A stretch of DNA of 64,000 nucleotides from Metaruminococcus_A sp003150405 (GTDB lineage Bacteria; Bacillota; Clostridia; Oscillospirales; Ruminococcaceae), in the NCBI GenBank assembly GCA_902489745.1, contig CABUBB010000004.1:1-64000 (forward strand). Direction: 5' to 3'. Shown here piece after piece: positions 33,084-41,315 of this stretch. Position 1 is the first letter of the stretch. Each line of letters opens with the position of its first letter. The notes below the pieces were generated by a model. That model was not told where the DNA came from. It did not search any database and worked only from the letters and a program-made list of their open reading frames with translations. The translations under genes were made by a program, and so were the position numbers.

Positions 33084-34271
33084 ATGCGGCAAGCAGGAAT
33101 GGACGCACTAAAAAATTGGATTCATATCCATAAAAAGCAAATTACAACCTTTATAGTTATTTTTGTAATCATTCTCTGTGCAGGAATTGTTGCAGGCGTT
33201 ATACTTGGCAGCAAAGGCGGAGAGCGCACGCCCGAAAAGAGCCAGGTGATTAATTTTTCCGTTGAGGATTTAACCGGCATCGTCACGGGGCTTGAAGGAG
33301 AGACTTATGTGCTGGCCGGAAGCACTTTGGATTTATTATCCCTTTTGTCTTATGACGATTCCATCGTAATAAAGGCGGCTGCTAATGAACTGGATTTATC
33401 TACTCCTGCCAATCTGGAGGCACATTATACCTTTACAGTAAACACAAAAGCACTATGCGAATTTCTCGGGAGAGAATTTCCGGAAAACGGTATAACAGAA
33501 AGCGTGATTGTTGCTTCCAAAAAAATTATAGTGGTCGATCCGTCCGCTGCTCAGAGTCTGGAAGATGCTGGTACCGCTGTTTACCATGATACGGAAGTCA
33601 CAGGAACAATCCCCAGTGATGAAACCACTGTATCAGAGAATACATCAATTCGTGAGCCGAGTAAAAATTCCACAACAAATTCAGATGCCACCGGGAACAA
33701 CGAAAATATTGCTCTTGGGGCCTCTGGGACGAATGGCGGCTCACAATCTTCATTGAGCGAAACAGAAGATGAGGGAACGCCGCATGTCCATACATGGGTG
33801 TATGTAAGCCCTGAAAACAGCTGGCACATGGAATACGGAGCAGAATGCCGTATTCATGGATACAACGGCGAAGAACCGATGTTTTTTCGTTCCCAAAATG
33901 ACTTATTTCTCCATCACGCGGCAGATGGGTGTACCTCCAGCTGGGGAACTGGTTTTAAAGGCTTGGCCTATCAATATTGCTCGGGATGCGGAGAAGAAGT
34001 AATCACCGGACATGTTCATGACTTTGGTACAATCGCAAAAGAGATTTATTCTGAACAAGTGGTGTGCGAATGCGGGATGTCCTTCGGTGCCGGCAAAGAT
34101 TATACTGCACTGGAATCATGGAATACCCATGTGGAAATTTATACAAGCAATGGGATGCCAAAAGAAGAGCATGACAGCTATCAGATCGTTAAAACCAGTG
34201 TGACGCGGTATGAGGCTACCAAGGCATGCACCTGCGGTTGGCGTCCAGTCGATAACAGCCCAGTGTATTAG
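33084..34271 (+). CDS. Single-pass membrane protein with His/Cys-rich ectodomain
   Basis: A 395-aa protein not assigned to a family. Residues 21-42 form one membrane helix after a short basic N-terminus. A folded region follows to about 170, then a Ser/Thr/Glu/Asn-rich linker (about 180-235), then a C-terminal part with CxxC-like pairs and several histidines (HVHTW, YCSGCGEE, HVHDF, VCECGMSF, KACTCGW), which could bind metal. The start is uncertain: ATG 33084 and ATG 33099 both lack well-spaced ribosome-binding sites. It follows immunity 2 by 18 bp. Confidence 0.65.
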   Translation: MRQAGMDALKNWIHIHKKQITTFIVIFVIILCAGIVAGVILGSKGGERTPEKSQVINFSVEDLTGIVTGLEGETYVLAGSTLDLLSLLSYDDSIVIKAAANELDLSTPANLEAHYTFTVNTKALCEFLGREFPENGITESVIVASKKIIVVDPSAAQSLEDAGTAVYHDTEVTGTIPSDETTVSENTSIREPSKNSTTNSDATGNNENIALGASGTNGGSQSSLSETEDEGTPHVHTWVYVSPENSWHMEYGAECRIHGYNGEEPMFFRSQNDLFLHHAADGCTSSWGTGFKGLAYQYCSGCGEEVITGHVHDFGTIAKEIYSEQVVCECGMSFGAGKDYTALESWNTHVEIYTSNGMPKEEHDSYQIVKTSVTRYEATKACTCGWRPVDNSPVY

Positions 34272-34341
34272 TTTTGAGCAGCATGTGCAGCCTTTAAAAA
34301 TTGCGATAAATATTTAGAAAACACAGCACAAAAATTGGTGC

Positions 34342-34531
34342 GATAGAGAAAATTGGGATGTATTTTGGACCTGCTTTGGAGCGAGTGTGATGCAGATAGA
34401 GTGGTTATTTTAGCAGAGGGCCCTTATTGGAAGAATTGGAATCAAATATTGATATGATGAATGGAGTTTATATGCACCGAAAGAAAAACGCGCCGGATGC
34501 GACAAGCAGAGAGACCGAGATGCACAGTTAA
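34342..34531 (+). pseudogene. Third barstar copy, decayed
   Basis: Translating across frames gives ENWDVFW, then (shifted) LLWSECDADRVVILAEG and a tail ending TEMHS, matching the middle and end of the two intact barstars. The 5' end is missing and at least one frameshift is present. It shows a further ancestral immunity gene after the membrane-protein gene. Confidence 0.7.
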
Positions 34532-34831
34532 GATATAACGTTATTATTTTGATGCTCCATTACATCTGAAAGAGCTTGAGGCAACGATTATGTCCAGGCT
34601 CTTTTTATTTGTAAACAACTGTTTTGAGACGTTTTTCCGGTTTTTATGTGAGTGGGCCATTCTTTATTTACAAAAGCCGCGTGCTCTAGGAACCCTGAGT
34701 ACCGCTCAGGAGTCAGCTTAAACTATATTGGATTTGTGTATACTGAACCTTCCAGCCGGCGTAGCTCATTCCTTTTATGACCGAGACAAGGAATTTCCTT
34801 TGCAGCGGCGGTTTGTGCCGTCACAGTAAGT

Positions 34832-35103
34832 CTTCAGCTGCCGGAGGAGCTTCCGCTTGACGAGATGGACACCTGCATTGTATTGGCAAATGCGCTGGAA
34901 ATGCAGTAAACGCCTGCCGGGAAATCCTACCGGAACAGGAACGGAACATTCATTTGACTGCTGTATTTCAAGATGGACAACCGCTAATTATAAAGATTAA
35001 AAACCCCTGCCCTACACCATTTTGCTTTAACGGAGACGGATTCCCTCTTACCCACAAACGAAAAGGGCACAGTATTGAGTTGAAGAGTATTGACGCAATT
35101 TAA
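34832..35103 (+). pseudogene. Remnant of a GHKL sensor histidine kinase ATPase domain
   Basis: LPEELPLDEMDTCIVLANALE is the N-box region of AgrC/GHKL-type kinases. A one-base loss near 34901-34910 shifts the frame, after which AVNACREILPEQERNIHLTA, PLIIKIKNP and KGHSIELKSIDAI continue the domain to TAA at 35101. No sensor domain or response regulator remains. The region 34540-34830 before it is non-coding and not recognised. Confidence 0.65.
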
Positions 35104-35134
35104 AAAGTCCTCAGAATTATTCACGGACTTTTTT
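35102..35134 (+). terminator. Terminator after the kinase remnant
   Basis: AAAAAGTCC pairs with GGACTTTTTT around a 14-base loop, directly at the stop of the kinase remnant. Confidence 0.7.
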
Positions 35135-35315
35135 GAACCCAACCAAGCCTCAAAACATAATATGAGAATAAAAGGCGCATACAGCGTACAGGCTGTCAAA
35201 CTTATAACTAAAGTGTATATTTAAAATATGTAGCGGCCTGGACATTTGTTATCCAAACAAATTAGATGTGTTGTCCTTTTTAATATTTACTTTTGACGGA
35301 CGAGGTTATGCTTAT

Positions 35316-36542
35316 ATGATACATTATGACTGCAATCCTAAAAAGCGTTGTATTTTTGCTGTGTCACACGAAAATTATTTAACCGTTCAAGGACCGATAG
35401 GACCACAAGGGCCGCAAGGCATTCCGGGACCGCAGGGTGTACAGGGAATTCCAGGAGAACAGGGGCCGCAAGGTCTTCAAGGTCCTAAAGGGGAGCCGGG
35501 AATTCCCGGTATTCAAGGGCCGCGCGGCCCACAAGGCGAACGTGGTGCAACTGGCCCGGAAGGCGCCGCTGGTACTCCTGGAATCACAGGACCGAAAGGT
35601 GATCCAGGCCCTACAGGAGCAACAGGGCCACAAGGGCCCACCGGACTGCAAGGAATCCAAGGAGATGTCGGCCCAACTGGTGCGACCGGCGCAAAAGGCG
35701 ATACCGGGCCGCAAGGACTCCAGGGCGAACAAGGGCCGATTGGACCAACCGGCACAACTGGCGCAACAGGTGCAAAAGGCGACACCGGGCCACAGGGACC
35801 ACAAGGCGAACAAGGACCGATTGGGCCAACCGGCACAACTGGCGCAACAGGTGCGAAAGGCGACACCGGGTCACAGGGACCACAAGGCGAACAAGGGCCG
35901 ACTGGACCAACCGGCGCAACTGGTGCGACCGGTGCGAAAGGCGACACCGGGCCACAGGGACTCCAGGGCGAACAAGGGCCGATTGGACCAACCGGTGCGA
36001 CCGGCGCAAAAGGCGATACCGGACCACAGGGGAAAATGCCCCTTATGGCAATTGCCGAAAATACAAAAACCAGTTATAAAGTCCACTTTCAAACCGATAC
36101 AGCGGAATTTACCAGTCCAAATCTCAAATCAAATGTAGAATTTTACAACTATAATTTATCCGCAACTGGAAGTACGGTTAATATTCCACTGGAAAGTCTG
36201 ACTCTGGTCATCCGCAATGTTTCTACAACCAGTATTCGGATCTCGATTCAGCCTACAATAACCGGAACCTCTGTTTTGGCTGATATCCGCCGTACCACCA
36301 TTTATGATTCAACTATTGAAACACAGACCAATAATAATGTTACGATATCAGCCAGTCTTTCATTGGACGATATTGTCTATACTATGTCACAGGAAACCCA
36401 CTGGATGCGGATTCGCCAGCAAAATCCAACAACCAAACTCTGGTCGTTATGCGAAGTTCATACATTCGCCTCACAAAATGCTTCCAGAACCACTATCTGG
36501 ATTAATTGGATTTACACTGATGGTTCGTTTCCGACACCATAA
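35316..36542 (+). CDS. Collagen-like surface protein
   Basis: A 408-aa protein. Residues 26 to about 239 are uninterrupted Gly-X-Y triplets (GPQ, GEQ, GPT, GAK, GDT), predicted to trimerise as a collagen-like triple helix. The C-terminal domain (about 243-408) is beta-rich and of the kind that caps bacterial collagen-like and exosporium proteins. There is no signal peptide or LPXTG anchor, as in BclA-type exosporium proteins, so spore-surface location is possible. The start at ATG 35316 (GAGG 10 nt upstream) is preferred over TTG 35268. The triplet region contains 81-bp tandem repeats. Confidence 0.85.
   Translation: MIHYDCNPKKRCIFAVSHENYLTVQGPIGPQGPQGIPGPQGVQGIPGEQGPQGLQGPKGEPGIPGIQGPRGPQGERGATGPEGAAGTPGITGPKGDPGPTGATGPQGPTGLQGIQGDVGPTGATGAKGDTGPQGLQGEQGPIGPTGTTGATGAKGDTGPQGPQGEQGPIGPTGTTGATGAKGDTGSQGPQGEQGPTGPTGATGATGAKGDTGPQGLQGEQGPIGPTGATGAKGDTGPQGKMPLMAIAENTKTSYKVHFQTDTAEFTSPNLKSNVEFYNYNLSATGSTVNIPLESLTLVIRNVSTTSIRISIQPTITGTSVLADIRRTTIYDSTIETQTNNNVTISASLSLDDIVYTMSQETHWMRIRQQNPTTKLWSLCEVHTFASQNASRTTIWINWIYTDGSFPTP
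35688..36032 (+). repeat. 81-bp tandem repeats in the collagen-like gene
   Basis: Three 81-bp units (35688, 35769, 35850) and a 72-bp unit (35931), then a partial one, each beginning with GAKGDTG at protein level and encoding 27 (or 24) residues. High DNA identity between units points to recent slippage or unequal exchange, so length may vary between strains. Confidence 0.88.
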
Positions 36543-36605
36543 AAATAAGCCTGCTTGCTATAAAAGCAGCAGCTCTTCTTCCCTATTTTGCAAAGATATA
36601 AACCC

Positions 36606-36640
36606 AAAACGGCGCCAGTTCAAATTGGCGCCGTTTGATG
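36606..36640. terminator. Bidirectional terminator
   Basis: AAACGGCGCCA and TGGCGCCGTTT form an 11-bp stem between the collagen-like gene and trkH, which converge here. Confidence 0.82.
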
Positions 36641-36667
36641 ATTTTGCGGAAATCGTTTCGCTTTCCG

Positions 36668-38110
36668 CTAAAAACGCTGCCAGGTTTCCTTACGGAACAA
36701 CAGCAGCAGCGGAAACAGTTCCAAACGCCCAGCCAGCATATCAAAAATAAGCACAAGCTTTGCGCCGCCGGAAAAAATGGAGAAATTTTGGGTAGGGCCA
36801 ACCAGCTCAAGTCCTGGCCCAACATTATTGAGAGTGGCGGCTACCGCTGTAAAATTAGTGACAAGATCATGATTGTCAAACCCTATTAACAGAACTGAGA
36901 GTGAGAAAACAAGCACATAAGCCACCATAAACACATTGATGGAACGCATAACTTCATGCGGAACCATTTTTCCATCCATGCTGATTTTTGCAACCCCCTG
37001 CGGGTGCAGGAAATGCAGCAGCTCTTTGCGGACGGTTTTAAACAGGATGATGATGCGGGACACTTTAAAACCGCCGCCAGTGCTGCCCGCGCAGGCGCCC
37101 ACAAACATGAGAATGACCAAAACGGTACGGCTCACCTCCGGCCACTGGCCGAAATCTGCCGTGGCAAAGCCTGTTGTGGTGATGATGGAACCCACCTGAA
37201 AGGCCGCCTGCTGAATGGCTTGGCCTATATTCTCGTACAGGCCGTGTATATTCGCAGTGATAACCGCTATTGAAGCGATGATGATCAACAAATACCAGCG
37301 GATTTCCTCCAGAAAAAATGCCCGTTTGAATTTGCGGAGCAGCAAAAGAAAATAAAAATTGAAGTTGATTCCGAACAGAATCATAAACACAGTAACCACA
37401 TTTTGCAGGTATGGAGAATAACTTGCCATACTGTCATTTTTGATGCCGAAGCCGCCGGTTCCCGCTGTGCCAAACGCAACGGTAACGGCGTCAAACAGCG
37501 GCATATCTCCGGCCAAGAGCAACAGGATTTGAATAACGGTCAAAGCGATGTAGATTCCATATAAAATTTTAGCTGTGGACTGCACCTTTGGAACCAGCTT
37601 TTCCACCTGAGGGCCTGGGCTTTCAGCTTTCATCAAGTTGACATGGGAGCCTCCGGTGAGTGGAAGCAGTGTCAGCAAAAAAACCAGCACGCCCATGCCG
37701 CCAATCCAGTGGGTAAAGCTGCGCCAAAACAACAGGCTGCGGGGCAGGATTTCCACATCCGGCAGTATACTGGCTCCAGTGGTCGTAAAGCCGGAAACGG
37801 TCTCGAACAATGCGTCGATGGGATCTTTGATTGCCCCGGTGAATAGAAATGGTAGCGCGCCTATAACGCTGATGACAATCCAGCTCAATGCAGTAATAAC
37901 AAACCCTTCCCGCAGATAAAAAACCCGGTTGCGAGGTTTGCGGTGAACCAGAAGCACCCCGAACAGCAGGCACAAGCCCATTGCCGCTGCAAAGGCCAAC
38001 AAAGCGCCATGTTCCAGATACAGAGCCGCTACAAGCAACGGCAGGGCCAGAAGCGCACACTCGCACAATAGAATCCAGCCCAGAATATAAAAAATCATGG
38101 ATAGGTTCAT
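36668..38110 (-). CDS. trkH: Trk/Ktr-type potassium uptake membrane subunit
   Basis: A 480-aa K+ channel-like transporter with four repeated membrane-pore-membrane units. Selectivity-filter segments are visible, such as TVSGFTTTGASIL and FGTAGTGGFG. It takes up K+ together with the TrkA regulator encoded 12 bp upstream. The start ATG follows GGAGGG. Confidence 0.94.
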   Translation of the reverse strand: MNLSMIFYILGWILLCECALLALPLLVAALYLEHGALLAFAAAMGLCLLFGVLLVHRKPRNRVFYLREGFVITALSWIVISVIGALPFLFTGAIKDPIDALFETVSGFTTTGASILPDVEILPRSLLFWRSFTHWIGGMGVLVFLLTLLPLTGGSHVNLMKAESPGPQVEKLVPKVQSTAKILYGIYIALTVIQILLLLAGDMPLFDAVTVAFGTAGTGGFGIKNDSMASYSPYLQNVVTVFMILFGINFNFYFLLLLRKFKRAFFLEEIRWYLLIIIASIAVITANIHGLYENIGQAIQQAAFQVGSIITTTGFATADFGQWPEVSRTVLVILMFVGACAGSTGGGFKVSRIIILFKTVRKELLHFLHPQGVAKISMDGKMVPHEVMRSINVFMVAYVLVFSLSVLLIGFDNHDLVTNFTAVAATLNNVGPGLELVGPTQNFSIFSGGAKLVLIFDMLAGRLELFPLLLLFRKETWQRF

Positions 38111-38122
38111 TTTGGCCCTCCG

Positions 38123-39481
38123 CTAAGATTTCACAATATCCCGCAGGTCATGCAGGCCGTGTTCCAATGTGACGACAATGACCGAATCCCCCACCTGGAT
38201 GCTATCGCTGCCGCTCGGAATGATAATTTGATCGCCCCGGGTAATACAGCACACCAGCTGGTTGGGTTTGAGCTTCAGCTCAGACAAGGGCACACCGGTT
38301 GCATGGGACGCCTCATGCACTGTAAACTCCAATGCCTCAACGCGATCGTCCAAAATACGGTAAAGGGTTTTAATGTTGCTACCCGCCTCATTTTGCAGAG
38401 CGCGCACATGCTGGACAATAAAATCACAAATAAGATACTTGGGGTAGATAGCGCTCCCAATGTCCAATCCTTCCAGAATATCGTCAAACTCCAGCCGATT
38501 AATTTTAGTCACCAGCTTTGCGTTGCTGTGTTTTTTGGCGAACAACGCCAGCAGGACATTTTCCTCATCGATATTGGTGAGAGCGACAAAAGCCTCGGCC
38601 AAAGGAAGCCCTTCCGCCAGCAGGAGTTGGCGGTCGGTGCCGTCACCGTACAAAATAGTGGCACCGGGCAGGGTTTCCGCCAGTTCTTCACAGCGTTTGG
38701 TGTCATGTTCGACAATCCGCACCCGAATGTCATGCGCGAGCAGATCCTTTGCCAGATAGTAGCCAATGGTGCCGCCACCCACAATCAGAGCGCTACGCAC
38801 TGGGCGGGTTGGCATACCGAGCCTGCCGAAAAAAGCCGCCGCCTTTTCCTGTGTGGCGAGAATGGTAATAATATCGCCTTTCCGCAGGATAAACCCGCCG
38901 CTTGGGATGACCACATCCTCTCCCCGCTCAACTGCGCAGATCAAAACGCCGCTCCCAATCCGGCTGGAAAGATCGCGCAGTGGGATGCTGTCCAGCCCCT
39001 TACTGTTATTAAGCTGAAATTTAATCAGGCCGACGCGGCCTTCTGCAAAGGTGTCGATCTTCATAGCAGCGGGAAAGCAGAGCAAACGTGATATTTCCTG
39101 CGCAGAAGCAAGCTCCGGATTGATGATAGTAGAAATATTTAACTGTTGCTTGATGAAATCCAGCTCATGGCTGTACGCGGGGTTGCGCACCCGTGCAATA
39201 GCGCGGCAGTGGCCCACCTTTTTAGCAAACATGCAGCACAGCAGGTTGAGTTCATCGGAACCGGTAACGGCGATGAGGACATCTGCCGTTTCCAGACCCG
39301 CCTCGTTAAGCACACCGATGGAAGATCCATTGCCCACAATGCCCATGATATCCAAGCTTTGGGTGATACGCTGAATCTTTTCGGCGCTGGTATCAATAAC
39401 CGTAACACTATGGCCCTCTTCGCTGAGTTGGTGCGCCAGAGCGGCACCGACTTTACCGCATCCAACCAATATAATTTCCAT
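38123..39481 (-). CDS. trkA: Trk potassium transporter NAD-binding regulator
   Basis: A 452-aa cytoplasmic protein with two RCK units, each an NAD(H)-binding Rossmann fold (VGCGKVGAALA at 6-16; VGGGTIGYYLA near 235) followed by a TrkA_C domain that often binds nucleotides such as c-di-AMP. It gates TrkH. It leads the trkA-trkH operon and is divergent from the antiporter gene. Confidence 0.94.
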   Translation of the reverse strand: MEIILVGCGKVGAALAHQLSEEGHSVTVIDTSAEKIQRITQSLDIMGIVGNGSSIGVLNEAGLETADVLIAVTGSDELNLLCCMFAKKVGHCRAIARVRNPAYSHELDFIKQQLNISTIINPELASAQEISRLLCFPAAMKIDTFAEGRVGLIKFQLNNSKGLDSIPLRDLSSRIGSGVLICAVERGEDVVIPSGGFILRKGDIITILATQEKAAAFFGRLGMPTRPVRSALIVGGGTIGYYLAKDLLAHDIRVRIVEHDTKRCEELAETLPGATILYGDGTDRQLLLAEGLPLAEAFVALTNIDEENVLLALFAKKHSNAKLVTKINRLEFDDILEGLDIGSAIYPKYLICDFIVQHVRALQNEAGSNIKTLYRILDDRVEALEFTVHEASHATGVPLSELKLKPNQLVCCITRGDQIIIPSGSDSIQVGDSVIVVTLEHGLHDLRDIVKS

Positions 39482-39647
39482 TTGGACGCTTCCTTTTTGT
39501 TGATATTGAGTGCTATTATAGCACGTCTGTCGAAAAAGTCTATAAAAACAGTGAAAGTTGTAAAGATTGTATTAAGAAAATCTCAAATCATTACACCTTT
39601 CATCCGGTCTGACAGGGGGAAAAGGGCGAAAAACGGTGAATTATTCG

Positions 39648-39676
39648 TTGACTCCCCTTACAGCCCAGCGTATAAT
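39648..39676 (+). promoter_or_regulatory. Promoter of the CPA2 antiporter
   Basis: TTGACT, a 17-bp spacer and TATAAT. The leader contains a hairpin with 9-bp arms (GGACAGGCC at 39697 and GGCCTGTTC at 39731) ending just before the AGGAG ribosome-binding site, so leader-based control is possible. Confidence 0.8.
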
Positions 39677-39753
39677 GTAAAATTGGGATAAAGAAAGGAC
39701 AGGCCGCCATTCCGGTACACAAAACAGTATGGCCTGTTCAAAGGAGAGTATTT

Positions 39754-41136
39754 ATGGATTTTAACGTCATGAACATCCTGTTTTACTGCGCTGTCATTTT
39801 AGTGACAACCAAGCTGTTTGGCATGCTGACAAGAAAAATTGGTCTGCCGCAGGTCGTTGGCATGATTCTCGCCGGGCTGATCATTGGGCCTGCTATTTTT
39901 GGACAGATGGGAATTAACGGATTTCAGGGAATTATCCATCCAAACGAACCAGAAATGGATGTACTGCAAAGTTTTTCACAGATTGGAGTCGTTTTCATTC
40001 TGTTTTCCAGCGGCTTGGAAACCGATTTTAAAGAGCTGAAACGCAGCGGCGCCGCCGCAACGGCGATTGCGGTTGCCGGCGTACTTGTTCCTGTAGCATT
40101 AGGAGCTTTTGGCGCCCTATTTTTTATGGGGTGGCCCAGCCGCGCGCTCAACAACGGCATTCTCATGAACGCGTTGTTTATTGGTTGTATTCTTGCAGCT
40201 ACCAGCGTAGGCATCACCGTAGAAACGCTGCGCGAACTCGGCAAGCTGAATACGCGGGTTGGTACAACCATTCTGAGTGCGGCAATTATTGACGATGTGC
40301 TCGGCATTATTCTGCTAAGCGTTATCACCGGTATGAACGGTGGCGGAAGCATTGGTATTACGCTGTTAAAAGCAGCCGGATTCTTTGTATTTACCATTGG
40401 GCTTGGATTGCTGATGCGCTGGCTCTTCAAGCAGCTTGTTAAAAAGTACCCGCACAAGCGCCGGACCAGTATTTTTGCCATTGCCATGTGCTTTTTCTAT
40501 GCTTACTGTGCAGAGGAGTTCTTTGACATTGCCGCTATTACCGGCGCTTTTATGGCCGGTTTGATGCTCAGCGGGCTGGATGATACCTCCTTTGTTGACC
40601 GCAAGGTGGTAGTGAGCGGATACATGATTTTCACCCCAATGTTTTTTGCTTACATTGGTATCAGCGCCGATTTCAGCCATTTCCAGTTTTCCGGGCTTAT
40701 TTTTGCCGCTGTGTTCGTACTGCTTGGTCTTGTGGGGAAAATTGCCGGCTGTGGTGCTACAGCGCGTGCTTTCCATTACAACGGCCGGGAATCGCTGACC
40801 ATTGGCTGCGGGATGATTGCCCGCGGCGAGGTTGCATTGGCGGTTTATGCCACCGGGCAGAGTCTCATTTATTATGAAAACGGTGTACTGGCCGGGATTG
40901 ACCCATTGGTTGCAACCATCTTCCTGATTGTACTGTCTTCAGTTTTCTGCCCCATCTTCCTGAAGCTGGTCTTTAAAAACCAACATCAGCCGCCGGTCTC
41001 CGGTGCGGGGCATAAAACCACCATTTCCTCCGAGGCGATTGACAACGTCATGGACGGTGACGTCACCGCGATTGTTTCAAGCGCACCGGAGCAGAAAACG
41101 TCGGGCTCCGGCCAACAGCCTGCATACCAAGTCTGA
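39754..41136 (+). CDS. CPA2-family cation:proton antiporter
   Basis: A 460-aa membrane protein with about twelve hydrophobic segments of the monovalent cation/H+ antiporter-2 family. The ion-binding region is AIIDDVLGIILLSVITG with two adjacent Asp residues, as in Na+/H+ members. Facing trkA-trkH across a shared upstream region suggests a joint role in Na+/K+ and pH balance. It has no RCK domain of its own. Confidence 0.9.
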   Translation: MDFNVMNILFYCAVILVTTKLFGMLTRKIGLPQVVGMILAGLIIGPAIFGQMGINGFQGIIHPNEPEMDVLQSFSQIGVVFILFSSGLETDFKELKRSGAAATAIAVAGVLVPVALGAFGALFFMGWPSRALNNGILMNALFIGCILAATSVGITVETLRELGKLNTRVGTTILSAAIIDDVLGIILLSVITGMNGGGSIGITLLKAAGFFVFTIGLGLLMRWLFKQLVKKYPHKRRTSIFAIAMCFFYAYCAEEFFDIAAITGAFMAGLMLSGLDDTSFVDRKVVVSGYMIFTPMFFAYIGISADFSHFQFSGLIFAAVFVLLGLVGKIAGCGATARAFHYNGRESLTIGCGMIARGEVALAVYATGQSLIYYENGVLAGIDPLVATIFLIVLSSVFCPIFLKLVFKNQHQPPVSGAGHKTTISSEAIDNVMDGDVTAIVSSAPEQKTSGSGQQPAYQV

Positions 41137-41167
41137 CATCAATATGACTTTCCAATTTTGGTATAAG

Positions 41168-41203
41168 ACCTCCCTAGTGGATGAATCCTCGAGGGAGGTT
41201 TTT
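41168..41203 (+). terminator. Terminator of the antiporter gene
   Basis: ACCTCCCT pairs with AGGGAGGT and is followed by TTTTT. Confidence 0.78.
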
Positions 41204-41265
41204 CTATGTAACGACGGACTCTTTTTTAGGCTGGATATTTGGGAGCACAAAAAAGAATTTGCCTA

Positions 41266-41294
41266 TTTTCATTTTAATTAAAAGAGCGTATAAT
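41266..41294 (+). promoter_or_regulatory. Possible promoter of the dipeptidase gene
   Basis: A perfect TATAAT (41289-41294) with a weak TTTTCA 17 bp upstream, just ahead of the ribosome-binding site AGAGGTG. Confidence 0.45.
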
Positions 41295-41315
41295 CGAAGA
41301 GAAAGAGGTGTTACG

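Noticed and set aside
35688..36032. Regular repeats that might suggest a CRISPR array.
   Set aside because: The units are contiguous 81-bp coding repeats without spacers, and no cas gene is present.
35379..36092. Several long open frames on both strands over the collagen-like gene.
   Set aside because: The Gly-X-Y repeat DNA keeps all frames open; only the plus frame with the triplets has a beta-rich end domain.
30226..36640. Insertion sequence or prophage as the carrier of the toxin array.
   Set aside because: I found no transposase, integrase, terminal inverted repeats or phage operon; the gp7-like segment alone is not a prophage.
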